This document shows, piece by piece, positions 56,523-64,000 of a stretch of 64,000 nucleotides of DNA (the first letter of the stretch is position 1; each line of letters starts with the position of its first letter). The notes below the pieces were generated by a model. The model did no database searches, had not been told where the DNA came from, and was given only the letters and a program-made list of their open reading frames with translations. Origin of the DNA: Vibrio sp. B1FLJ16 (GTDB lineage Bacteria > Pseudomonadota > Gammaproteobacteria > Enterobacterales > Vibrionaceae); the NCBI RefSeq assembly GCF_905175385.1, contig NZ_HG992750.1, forward strand, positions 1,240,001 to 1,304,000. Direction: 5' to 3'. A program made the translations under genes and the position numbers.

Positions 56523-57341
56523 ATGCAAAAAGTTATTCTTATCACTGGCTCAACGGATGGCATTGGCTTAGAGACCGCTAAGTTATTGTTAGAAAAAGGA
56601 CACCACGTCATTATTCATGGCCGCAATGACGTCAAAGTACAGAGTGTTGAAAAAGAACTATCAGAGTTAGGAACTGGAAAAGTAGAAAGTATTGTTGCGG
56701 ATCTCTCCACTCTCAGTAACGTCAACAAGATGGTTGTAGAGGTGGCAGAGCGGTTTGGCAAATTGGACGTACTCATCAACAATGCGGGAATATTCTCTAC
56801 GCCAAACACACGGACTGGTGAAGGGCTAGATGTGCGCTTCATGGTTAACACGATAGCACCTTATGTACTCACTAAATCACTGCTGCCGCTATTTGACCGT
56901 ACTGGCCGTATTGTCAACTTGTCCTCGGCTGCACAATCAACGGTCGACTTAGTCGCACTTGCAGGAGAGAAGGCTCTCTCAGATGGGGAAGCCTACGCTC
57001 AAAGTAAGCTTGCGCTAACAATGTGGTCTCGACTTGTAGGCTTGGATCAGAAAAATGTCGGCGCCATGATCGTTTCAGTAAACCCTAAGTCATTTCTTGG
57101 CAGTAAAATGGTTCAGGAGGCGTATGGCGTTAAGGGTGGAAGCCTTCGTCTTGGCGCGGATATTTTAGTGAGAGCAGCCCTGTCAGAGGAGTTTTCTCAA
57201 GCACATGGCGCATACTACGATAACGATATTGAGGCGTTTTCGATGCCGCATCAAGATGCCCTTAACGATAAAAAATCAGAGCAAGTGATTAATAAAATTG
57301 AAGAGATCATCTCTGAACTTTCACCAAGACTATCTAACTAA
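56523..57341 (+). CDS. Short-chain dehydrogenase/reductase (SDR)
   Basis: A 272-aa classical SDR: NAD(P) motif ILITGSTDGIGLETAKLL, VLINNAGIF (NNAG), catalytic Ser in RIVNLSSAAQST and YAQSK (YxxxK). The Arg in HGRNDVKV after strand 2 suggests NADPH. Substrate unknown. ATG 56523 opens the domain directly; in-frame ATGs at 56466 and 56490 are possible. Ribosome site weak. Confidence 0.85.
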   Translation: MQKVILITGSTDGIGLETAKLLLEKGHHVIIHGRNDVKVQSVEKELSELGTGKVESIVADLSTLSNVNKMVVEVAERFGKLDVLINNAGIFSTPNTRTGEGLDVRFMVNTIAPYVLTKSLLPLFDRTGRIVNLSSAAQSTVDLVALAGEKALSDGEAYAQSKLALTMWSRLVGLDQKNVGAMIVSVNPKSFLGSKMVQEAYGVKGGSLRLGADILVRAALSEEFSQAHGAYYDNDIEAFSMPHQDALNDKKSEQVINKIEEIISELSPRLSN

Positions 57342-57359
57342 CCTCTGATTTAGATTTTG

Positions 57360-57386
57360 AAACGCCTCCCACCGATGGAGGCGTTT
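57360..57386. terminator. Bidirectional terminator, SDR / LysR
   Basis: AAACGCCTCC / GGAGGCGTTT 10-bp perfect stem followed by T's, between convergent genes. Confidence 0.85.
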
Positions 57387-58303
57387 TATTGTTTGTTATC
57401 CGAGATCGATTTTGTCTCCCAATAAATAGGATGACCAAAATGTTCGGCGAAGTAATCGATAAATGCCCTGACCTTCAGAGCAATTAAACGTGAACTTGGA
57501 TACACCGCCCAGATACTTGCATCCATCGCCAACGGATAATCCGGCAAGATTTCAACCAGCTCACCCCGTTGAAGCTGCTGATAAACACTCCATATTGAGT
57601 TAATAGAGATGCCAAGCCCGTCAATCGTCGCATCACGCATCGCGTCACCATTATCCGTTCTGAAGCGACCACTAGTACGAATACTCAAAACGCTATCGGA
57701 TGTTTTGAATACCCAGTTATCCATCCCCATTAAAATGATGCATTCATGGTTCGCTAAATCTTGCGGATGTTTAGGTGTACCAAATTTTTCCAGGTACTCT
57801 GGTGAGGCAACAACAATTCTCCGGTCAGGTGCTAACTTTCTCGCGACAAGAGTAGAATCTTTAAGTTCAGCAACACGAATCGCAACGTCAAATCCCCCTT
57901 CTACCATGTCTATAATCGAATCAGAAAACCGAAAATCTACGGTAAGGTCTGGGTAATGCTGCATAAACCCTTTCAAAGCAGGGATTAAGTGCATGCGCCC
58001 AAATGACGCTGGCGCAGTCACGCGTAATGTTCCGGTTGGGTTGCCATGGCCAACACCTACCGCGCTTCGCGCTGCTTCTACAGACGCTAATACTTCCTCC
58101 GCGTAGGGTAAAAACGCCTGGCCTTCTTCAGTAAGAGAGACTTTACGTGTGGTTCGATGAACCAAACGAACACCTAAACCTTCTTCAAGCTTATTAATGT
58201 GAGCGCTTGCTACTGCTGGAGACATTCCCAATTCATGCCCCGCCATGCTGATACTCTGGCTGGATGCCAGACGGACGAACAGCTTCAGGTGTTCAATATT
58301 CAT
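57386..58303 (-). CDS. LysR-family regulator (CrgA-like)
   Basis: A 305-aa LTTR: HTH MNIEHLKLFVRLASSQSISMAGHELGMSPAVASAHINKLE, wing RLVHRTTRKVSLTEEG, effector domain from GTLRVTAPASFGRMHLIPAL. The ATPASFGR...LI pattern belongs to the large CrgA/DmlR branch that often controls nearby oxidoreductases. Convergent with the SDR gene and 92 nt downstream of another LysR gene in the same direction. Confidence 0.87.
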   Translation of the reverse strand: MNIEHLKLFVRLASSQSISMAGHELGMSPAVASAHINKLEEGLGVRLVHRTTRKVSLTEEGQAFLPYAEEVLASVEAARSAVGVGHGNPTGTLRVTAPASFGRMHLIPALKGFMQHYPDLTVDFRFSDSIIDMVEGGFDVAIRVAELKDSTLVARKLAPDRRIVVASPEYLEKFGTPKHPQDLANHECIILMGMDNWVFKTSDSVLSIRTSGRFRTDNGDAMRDATIDGLGISINSIWSVYQQLQRGELVEILPDYPLAMDASIWAVYPSSRLIALKVRAFIDYFAEHFGHPIYWETKSISDNKQ

Positions 58304-58395
58304 CGTAATTTACCTGCTGATTCAGTGTGAGTCTCATCAGCTCACACCAACATTGTATGACATTGTTATTGTCTGCTTGGTTATTGGATAGTTGG

Positions 58396-59256
58396 TTATT
58401 GGAATACTTGCATCCAATGATGATCGACTTTTGTATGGTGGCATAACCAAATAGTTTGCTCGCAGCTATAAGGACAGCCAGACACATTGATTACCTCCAG
58501 CTCGTGCTCTTTGGCGACATAATCGGGCAGATAAGCGAGCAAAGGCTGATGCTTTACTAATGCCGTGAGCGTGGAAATGGTATCGACTCTCGCGGCAATG
58601 CGGCGATTAAAAGCTTCGTCATGCCAGCCATCTAAGCTTCTGTGCGCGGCCATGCTCCCGTAAATAGGTCTGGATGGAATGACAAAAGCATACTCCAGTA
58701 ATTCGTCTATGGGGATTACGTCGTGCTTGTTCTCAAACAACGGATGGTGCTTACTCGCCACGGTTACAAAGCTTGCTCGACTCAGCGGACTTGCATTGAT
58801 ATCCCGCTCTTCTGGAAGCTGGTTACTCAGGCTCGACACCAGCGCAATATCAACTTCGTACTTGTGAAGCAAAGAGAGGTCTTGAGAAGTTTTGGTTTCA
58901 ATCGTTGCATCGTGCTGCTTGTCTAATAAACGTTGAATCAGGCTGGGAACAAAGTAGCCCAATATGGCTTCCGAACCACTCACACGAAGATGAGGGCGAC
59001 GTGGTTTGCCTAACTCCCGTTCGATCTTGTCGTTGATTGTGACCAGTTCAATCGCTCTCTGAAACAGCATCTCTCCTGCGGGAGTGAGCGACCAGTTACC
59101 ACCTTGTCGGGCAAACAGTTGCTGCTGGTAGTGAGCCTCAATTCGTTTAATGACTTTGGACACAGTCCCGGGTTGCAAATCTAATCGATTCGCCGCCTCT
59201 CTTAAACTGGGTGCTTTTGCCACTTCGATAAAAATCGCTAAGTCGTTTAGCCGCAT
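58396..59256 (-). CDS. LysR-family regulator divergent from an Old Yellow Enzyme gene
   Basis: A 286-aa LTTR: HTH APSLREAANRLDLQPGTVSKVIKRIEAHYQQQLFAR and effector domain from HLRVSGSEAILGYFVPSLI. It ends with a Cys-rich stretch (INVSGCPYSCEQTIWLC) that could sense redox state; this is inference. The 114-nt shared promoter with the OYE at 59371 contains the palindrome GTTTCC/GGAAAC. Confidence 0.86.
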   Translation of the reverse strand: MRLNDLAIFIEVAKAPSLREAANRLDLQPGTVSKVIKRIEAHYQQQLFARQGGNWSLTPAGEMLFQRAIELVTINDKIERELGKPRRPHLRVSGSEAILGYFVPSLIQRLLDKQHDATIETKTSQDLSLLHKYEVDIALVSSLSNQLPEERDINASPLSRASFVTVASKHHPLFENKHDVIPIDELLEYAFVIPSRPIYGSMAAHRSLDGWHDEAFNRRIAARVDTISTLTALVKHQPLLAYLPDYVAKEHELEVINVSGCPYSCEQTIWLCHHTKVDHHWMQVFQ

Positions 59257-59272
59257 TATCAGACAATCCTAC

Positions 59273-59289
59273 GTTTCCATTTTGGAAAC
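59273..59289. promoter_or_regulatory. Palindromic operator between LysR and OYE genes
   Basis: GTTTCC-N5-GGAAAC perfect 17-nt palindrome, 17 nt before the LysR start and 82 nt before the OYE start; the size suits a LysR recognition site. Confidence 0.6.
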
Positions 59290-59370
59290 ACATAGTGAAT
59301 TAATGTTTCTTAATTTTATCATCGGTTAACCTTAAAATAGAACCACTTTAAAAATTACCCAGAATCCAGA

Positions 59371-60378
59371 ATGACTCGCTTTACTCCACTACACGTTAAC
59401 TCTCACACGCTAAAAAATAGAATCGTTGTTCCGCCAATGGCATCGCAAACTGCTGACACGAACGGACTCGCGACAGAAAACACCATTAACCACTATCAAA
59501 ATCTGTCGCGTTCTGGCGCAGGTCTGGTCATGGTTGAATACAGTTTCGTTCATCCGACAGGAAGAAGCGAAACAAACCAGCTTGGTGCGCACAGTGACAA
59601 CTGCATTCCCGGTATGACAGCAATTGCCAATGTCATTCATAACGCAGGATCAAAAGCTGGTTTTCAGCTCACTCACTGCGGTGGCAAAGCCCAGTTAGAT
59701 GTGTGTCCGGATTTAATGGCTCCGTCAGGTATTACTGTTCCTGCCTATGACAGAACGCTACCTGAACCAAAAGCGATGTCGCTTCAAGATATGGAATTGT
59801 GGGCAGAATCTTTTGTTAAAGCCGCTGTGCGAGTGGACAAAGCGGGATTCGATTTCGTAGAACTGCACTGCGCCCACGGCTACGGATTGAATCAGGTTCT
59901 TTCCCCGATAACTAACCAGCGTGGTGATCATTACGGCGGTTCGTTAGTCAACAGAACGAGGCTTATCGTTGAAATTGTCACAGAGATTAAAAGTAAAACT
60001 GCTCTTGGCATCATGGTTCGTATTCCGGGACAAGATCTTTACCCTGAAGGCCTGACCCAACAAGATATGCTCAAAGTATGCCAACTTCTTATTGAAGCTG
60101 GTGTTGACATTATTGACGTTTCATCTGGTATTGGTGGCTGGAACCGCCCGAAAGATCGCCGAGGTGAAGGTTATCTGGTTTCTGAGTCCGAATATCTAAA
60201 GAAAGCCGATCTTAGCGTGCCAATCATTGGCGTTGGCGGTATCGAGTCCATTGAGTACATCGAGCAATCCCTTGAACAACAACGTTTTGATCTTGCGGCA
60301 ATTGGTCGTGCAATACTAAAAGATCCATCAAATTTTGCTGAGAACATCATGTGCAGTGAGGCTCCTGCCTACTCTTAA
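59371..60378 (+). CDS. NADH:flavin oxidoreductase / Old Yellow Enzyme family
   Basis: A 335-aa FMN TIM-barrel enzyme of the YqjM-like short OYE class: LKNRIVVPPMASQTAD, FQLTHCGGKAQ, GFDFVELHCAHGYGLNQVLSPITNQRGDHYGGSLVNR (active-site His pair HCAH), and the C-terminal phosphate site VGGIES...IGRAILKDPS. It is expected to reduce activated C=C bonds or act on a natural enone. Divergently controlled by the LysR gene at 58396-59256. A decayed formaldehyde dehydrogenase gene begins 47 nt after it. Confidence 0.87.
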   Translation: MTRFTPLHVNSHTLKNRIVVPPMASQTADTNGLATENTINHYQNLSRSGAGLVMVEYSFVHPTGRSETNQLGAHSDNCIPGMTAIANVIHNAGSKAGFQLTHCGGKAQLDVCPDLMAPSGITVPAYDRTLPEPKAMSLQDMELWAESFVKAAVRVDKAGFDFVELHCAHGYGLNQVLSPITNQRGDHYGGSLVNRTRLIVEIVTEIKSKTALGIMVRIPGQDLYPEGLTQQDMLKVCQLLIEAGVDIIDVSSGIGGWNRPKDRRGEGYLVSESEYLKKADLSVPIIGVGGIESIEYIEQSLEQQRFDLAAIGRAILKDPSNFAENIMCSEAPAYS

Positions 60379-60424
60379 AGTCAGCGACCTTAACGTTGCT
60401 TCTTACTTCAGCTAGTATCCCAAG

Positions 60425-60807
60425 TTCAGCTGAATGTAAGAAGCATCTTCATAATCAAGCTACAGCTCTGCAATTCGGGTGGCTCGTGTTGGCGGCTCAA
60501 TTGGCATCCCGGGTCTTTGTGTTACCGATGATCCGGGTGCAAAAGAGGAGGCAGCTAAGGAAGGAACCTCAGCATGCGCTTTGGCTTAGGCTGATCGAAA
60601 TCTCACTCGTTCCATATCGGCCAATACCCTGCAATGAAATATCATCGAGGTCTGATGCAATCCATTCTTTTCGACAAAGTGAAAATCGCCGATGCTGTCA
60701 ACGTCCAGATGATTTCACTCGATTAAGCACCGCAAGGTTATACTGAGTTTGATGGTGGTACCGCGAAGAAATTTGTGATTGATCCACGTGGAGAGTTCAG
60801 TTCTTAA
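60425..60807 (+). pseudogene. Decayed C-terminal part of a glutathione-independent formaldehyde dehydrogenase (zinc ADH)
   Basis: Read across frames, the DNA gives ECKKHLHNQATA, then AIRVARVGGSIGIPGLCVTDD / PGAKEEAAKEG, then (shifted) LSMRFGLG, a TGA, SKSHSFHIGQYPAMKYHRGL, MQSILFDKVKIADAVNVQ, MISLD, a TAA, APQGYTEFDGGTAKKFVID and PRGEFSS-stop at 60807. This follows the C-terminal third of Pseudomonas-type FdhA closely. There are at least two in-frame stops and one to two frameshifts, and the first two thirds of the gene (zinc and NAD sites) are absent. It is clearly nonfunctional. The open frame at 60396-60746 on this strand is a by-product of it. Confidence 0.8.
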
Positions 60808-61156
60808 TATAAGTACGAATCGACATTCAAATAAAACCATCAATTTTAGGGGAACGATTATTAATTTAACCGAGATTCAACGATAATAACTGCAACCGTT
60901 GAGGTGAGATTGATCCTCCTAGCGCGGACTGAACTTCATCCCGACTTTTTATATTTATCTATTTATCTATTTATCTATTTATCTATTTATCTTTAAGTCA
61001 TTTCAATATCAACTAAAAAAAAATCAATCATAAACATTAAGAAATTATAAATACAACTCTATTTCCAGATTTTAAAACAAATAATTAATTGTCACGTTAA
61101 ATTAAATATTGATAATATCTTCCTATTGAACGTAAAGTCATCATTCAGGGAAGCTC
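60808..61156. other. AT-rich gap with an octanucleotide tandem repeat
   Basis: 349 nt upstream of a LysR gene, with no gene. Holds five copies of TATTTATC (60952-60991) and a very AT-rich stretch (61010-61130) likely to carry the promoter. Confidence 0.6.
60952..60991. repeat. Tandem repeat TATTTATC x5
   Basis: Five perfect 8-nt units in a row, ending TTTAAG. It lies 166 nt before the LysR start. Confidence 0.95.
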
Positions 61157-62083
61157 ATGGATCTTGCAAGTAGATTGGAACTGTTACTCGAAGTTTCAAA
61201 ACAAGGCTCATTCGCGCACGCTGCGGACGCGCGCGGTATAGATCGTTCGGTATTATCCAAACAGATAAGAAAACTGGAAGAATCACTTGGTGTCAGACTG
61301 CTTAACCGCTCAACGCGTTCACTGTCTCTCACTCCCGCAGGCGAAGAAATAGTAAAACAGGCGCAGCAAGTAAGAGATGCCTTAGATAAAACCCGTCAAC
61401 TGGCAGATACGTTTAGCGATACACCGAAAGGGAATCTTAGAATTTCATGTACTTCACTTTTTGGACGTAATTACCTTAAACAATGTATCGTTACTTTTCT
61501 CAAAAAATACCCACAAGTCAGCGTCGAAATCGTACTTGACGATAGAAAAGTTGATCTCATCGGAGAGCGTTTTGATGTCGTTTTCAGAGTTGGGGATCCT
61601 GTAGACTCTAACCTAGTAGCTAAAAAGCTTGCAAACCATCAGCTCCTTTTACTCGCTTCAAAAGAGTTCGTTGCTGAGTATGGATACCCTGAAACGCCTG
61701 AAGATCTAGCGACATTACCAGCGGTAATTTATTCCAATGGTTCATACCAGATGAACAAAGTTCAGCTGTCGTCGATTAAAGATGGAGAGGAACATACTGT
61801 TACCATCACGGCTAAAGGACGCTATCATGTCAACGAAGTAGAGTTGCTAATGGACGGCGCTCAGTCAGGTTTAGGTTATGCCATTGTAGGTCAATTAATG
61901 CTTACCAAACATATGGATGAAATGCAGTTAATAAGGCTACTGCCTGATTACAAGATCTCTTATTCGGGTGGCCTTTATGCATTGTACCCGCATCGAAACC
62001 AGCCACCTCTGGTTAAGCTATTCATTGAAACAGTACAAAATACGATTGGTAACCCACCTATCTGGGAAAGCTATATGACGTAA
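61157..62083 (+). CDS. LysR-family regulator
   Basis: A 308-aa LTTR: HTH SRLELLLEVSKQGSFAHAADARGIDRSVLSKQIRKLEESLG, wing RLLNRSTRSLSLTPAGEE, effector domain from GNLRISCTSLFGRNYLKQCI. AGGGA lies 5 nt before the ATG. No obvious partner: the gene before it is a pseudogene and the gene after it runs the other way, so it may have lost its local target. Confidence 0.87.
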   Translation: MDLASRLELLLEVSKQGSFAHAADARGIDRSVLSKQIRKLEESLGVRLLNRSTRSLSLTPAGEEIVKQAQQVRDALDKTRQLADTFSDTPKGNLRISCTSLFGRNYLKQCIVTFLKKYPQVSVEIVLDDRKVDLIGERFDVVFRVGDPVDSNLVAKKLANHQLLLLASKEFVAEYGYPETPEDLATLPAVIYSNGSYQMNKVQLSSIKDGEEHTVTITAKGRYHVNEVELLMDGAQSGLGYAIVGQLMLTKHMDEMQLIRLLPDYKISYSGGLYALYPHRNQPPLVKLFIETVQNTIGNPPIWESYMT

Positions 62084-62233
62084 ATTAAAGGACAACACTT
62101 ATATACAAATAATACTAAATTTACGTCTATATCATGGAAATTTCTAATTTGTAATATTGGGGACAAGGAGCACGTCCCCAATTTATTCTTGGTAGTCATT
62201 AAGGCATGTATTTTCTTTTAAAAAACACATACT

Positions 62234-62575
62234 TTAGTCATGCAGTCTCATTGCGTTAAAGTGGTAGTCGACATTTAAAACTGCTTGATATTGAACATTA
62301 TCACGAGCATAAGCCACTTCGTTAATTACCACATTACTACCATCAATACTGATATTTTTAACATTAGTATACATTGATAATCCAAGTTTATTTCTTAGGT
62401 CTGATTCTGATAAGCCTTTTAGCGAATCTGACAAATCAAACCCTGCATTTAATGCTTGATCTTTGCTTTGATAGGTACCTACTTCCATATTTAATTCTTC
62501 ATTAACTGTAATATTTGAAGCGAATACTGAAGAAGCCATAAGAATACCAGTTGTTAGTAGAAGTAACTTTTTCAT
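62234..62575 (-). CDS. Secreted small protein, DUF3316-like
   Basis: A 113-aa protein with a signal peptide (MKKLLLLTTGILMASSVFA) and a small alpha/beta domain (VGTYQSKDQALNAGFDLSDSLKG ... VAYARDNVQYQAVLNVDYHFNA). The layout and length fit DUF3316 proteins, periplasmic in Vibrio and often under envelope or two-component control; assignment by eye. AAGGG lies 7 nt before the ATG. Confidence 0.6.
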   Translation of the reverse strand: MKKLLLLTTGILMASSVFASNITVNEELNMEVGTYQSKDQALNAGFDLSDSLKGLSESDLRNKLGLSMYTNVKNISIDGSNVVINEVAYARDNVQYQAVLNVDYHFNAMRLHD

Positions 62576-62749
62576 TTTAAAACCCTTTTATTGTGTTAAG
62601 TAGTATAGATAAATATCTATCGCGTTTTGTTGGGTTTATTATTAATCTCTGATGCAGGAAGATAAAGATAGGTTTCAGAATTTCACTATGGGCAAAATGG
62701 CACGAATAGACTCAACAGACTTGTAACCGTAGCAAGTGATATACAAAAA

Positions 62750-62780
62750 AGCGCTCAACCAATCAGTTAGGTTGAGCGCT
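62750..62780 (-). terminator. Terminator of the DUF1254 gene
   Basis: AGCGCTCAACC / GGTTGAGCGCT perfect 11-bp stem, T6 tail on the minus strand, 15 nt past the stop codon. Confidence 0.9.
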
Positions 62781-62794
62781 CACCAAAAAAGGAG

Positions 62795-64000
62795 TTACTT
62801 CACTTTTACGATTTCAGGCATTTGGTACTTTCCGCTCTGAATCTCTTCACCCGGTCCGTACAAACGCAGAATCGTGTAAAACGGTTTGTTCGGGATTGGC
62901 AGGAAGTTAGCGTCGCCTTCTTTGCCCTTAGTATCCGCACTCATAGTTATGGTGTAGTAACCGTCAGCATCAGGCGTTAATGTGCGGTCACCACGGCTGT
63001 GGCGATTCATTTCGTTATGAGCCATCAGACGGTCATCACTGCCATAAATAGTTACTGACCAGAACTCAGAGACGTTTGGCGCTTTAAAACGCATCACGTA
63101 ATCGCCTTTGCTACCATCTAATTTTACGCCTTGTGCATCGAAGTCAGTTTTACGGTAAGCCGCTTCTACTGGTGGAAGCCCCCACTGACCAAGGTAAGTA
63201 CCCTCAGCAAACAGATCTCGCGCACCATCACTTAACGTATCACGGGTACCAAGTAGTACACGTGCATCTGTCATTTCAGGCGCGAGCTCCTGCAAGTGCT
63301 CCATCGCCGCTTTTTCACCCATTTTTGCCAGTTCTAGCTGCTTATCAGTGAAGTCATATTTGCAAGCTTCAATACCGATTGACTTATATTGTTCAACCCA
63401 CATTTTGTCTGCTTCAGCCATACTGCCATCACAAAGAGCAAAGTTTACACGCTCAAGCCATGATGTATGTTCAATATCCGGGTAGCTGCGCTCAACAGGT
63501 TTAGGTCCGTTTTCACCTAAATATTCAGATAACGTGCGAAGCGTCCATTGATCCATGTAGTTCAGTGCGACTTTTTCGTCTTGTTTACCAACGGCCATAA
63601 TACGACCCATCAATTTGACCAGGTTACTATCTACGCGGATAACTTCATCCACAGATTCTGGTACCTCCCCCTGCCAAGACTGAGAAGCAAACATGAACTG
63701 GCCACCTTCGGTACCGCGAGTACGCGAACCGAACATAGCGTTAGTATAGTGCCCCAGGTCCATGGTATGTAGGATCCAGTAACGACCTTCATCCATATCA
63801 GGAACGCTTACAATTACCGGCTCTGCCGCAACATCCAGCCAACCCATTACGTGCAGGGTATCGTTGTTAATCGTTACGTGATCTGTATACGTATCATCCG
63901 CGATATGGCGAATGTTCTGGAAACGGTTTAACGGGTAGTCTTTTTCTACAACCGTGCGATGAAAGAATTTATACGCCTCATCAATTGAGTAAGCATAAAT
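62795..64000 (-). CDS. DUF1254/DUF1214 domain protein (5' partial)
   Basis: The frame stays open from the window edge (reading IYAYSIDEAYKFFHRTVVEK) through the ATG at 63847, so the true start is outside. The DUF1254 part is marked by NNDTLHVMGWLDVAAEPVIVSVPDMDEGRYW; the DUF1214 part by YVMRFKAPNVSEFWSVTIYGSDDRLMAHNEMNRHSRGDRT and FLPIPNKPFYTILRLYGPGEEI near the C-terminus. Such proteins are usually secreted or envelope-associated, and their function is not established. About 400 residues are visible; whole proteins are about 450-500. Confidence 0.85.
   Translation of the reverse strand: MYAYSIDEAYKFFHRTVVEKDYPLNRFQNIRHIADDTYTDHVTINNDTLHVMGWLDVAAEPVIVSVPDMDEGRYWILHTMDLGHYTNAMFGSRTRGTEGGQFMFASQSWQGEVPESVDEVIRVDSNLVKLMGRIMAVGKQDEKVALNYMDQWTLRTLSEYLGENGPKPVERSYPDIEHTSWLERVNFALCDGSMAEADKMWVEQYKSIGIEACKYDFTDKQLELAKMGEKAAMEHLQELAPEMTDARVLLGTRDTLSDGARDLFAEGTYLGQWGLPPVEAAYRKTDFDAQGVKLDGSKGDYVMRFKAPNVSEFWSVTIYGSDDRLMAHNEMNRHSRGDRTLTPDADGYYTITMSADTKGKEGDANFLPIPNKPFYTILRLYGPGEEIQSGKYQMPEIVKVK

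Noticed and set aside
60396-60746. 116-aa plus-strand open frame after the OYE gene
   Set aside because: It runs through the decayed fdhA remnant in a mixed frame; the homologous reading switches frames and contains stops.
60952-60991. CRISPR array
   Set aside because: Units are 8 nt, contiguous and without spacers; a simple tandem repeat. No cas genes in the window.

Overview
The window looks like chromosomal DNA of a Vibrio species (Vibrionaceae). The case rests on a CARB-like class A beta-lactamase of the Vibrio type, a close SpeG, a sucrose-PTS (scr) cluster with a LamB/ScrY-type porin, Vibrio-typical small families (DUF5062, DUF3316), one integron attC site of the Vibrio repeat (VCR) type, and moderate GC. 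Species and chromosome cannot be fixed from the sequence alone. No rRNA, tRNA, CRISPR array, IS element, prophage or integrase was seen.

Layout. 1-4.8 kb: end of a copper/silver efflux operon (cusB fused to two CusF-like domains, cusA, a Met/His-rich cupredoxin). 4.8-7.2 kb: a ferric-reductase-like flavohaem membrane protein, then a full-length CARB-like beta-lactamase in which both Ser70 and Ser130 are replaced. 7.3-9.1 kb: three minus-strand accessory genes (P-loop kinase, GST, small membrane protein), with a 125-nt VCR-like attC between the last two. 9.4-12.8 kb: a GH4 phospho-glycosidase divergent from a LysR regulator, and a GNAT. 13.2-17.3 kb: a sigma-54 activator convergent with a lipoprotein 3-hydroxybutyrate-oligomer hydrolase, which has a good -24/-12 promoter and two upstream palindromes. 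17.7-24.5 kb: sucrose regulon scrA-scrK-scrB, scrR and a porin, linked by repeated GGGAACGTTTGC-type operators. 24.9-33 kb: small conserved proteins, aspartase fused to a cyclic-nucleotide-binding domain, speG, and three beta-barrel/OMP genes including a FadL homologue. 33.2-36.9 kb: UspA and a KefF/KefC-type potassium efflux pair. 37.3-42.6 kb: a carbohydrate region in which both glycosidase genes (GH3 and GH13) are frameshifted, with an AraC regulator between them. 43-47.3 kb: YqhD-like alcohol dehydrogenase, SolA-like amine oxidase, a permease-thioredoxin pair and a 57-aa membrane protein. 47.3-52.3 kb: alanine racemase divergent from dgcN-dgcA-dat, a D-glutamate/D-amino acid module. 52.3-62.1 kb: CPBP protease, two Old Yellow Enzymes, a nitroreductase, an SDR, four LysR regulators and a decayed formaldehyde dehydrogenase gene. 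62.2-64 kb: DUF3316 protein and a DUF1254/DUF1214 protein running off the window.

How the parts work together. The scr genes form a complete sucrose pathway except for EIIA: porin, PTS import with phosphorylation, sucrose-6-P hydrolysis, fructose phosphorylation. The dgc/dat/alr genes would turn D-glutamate and D-alanine into L-amino acids or keto acids; a -24/-12-like promoter and TGCACCA inverted repeat upstream suggest sigma-54/nitrogen control. The most unusual items are the inactive-looking beta-lactamase, the solitary attC with its cassette genes, the sigma-54-controlled hydroxybutyrate-oligomer locus, the CNB-aspartase fusion, and the GH3 gene broken twice at A7 tracts.
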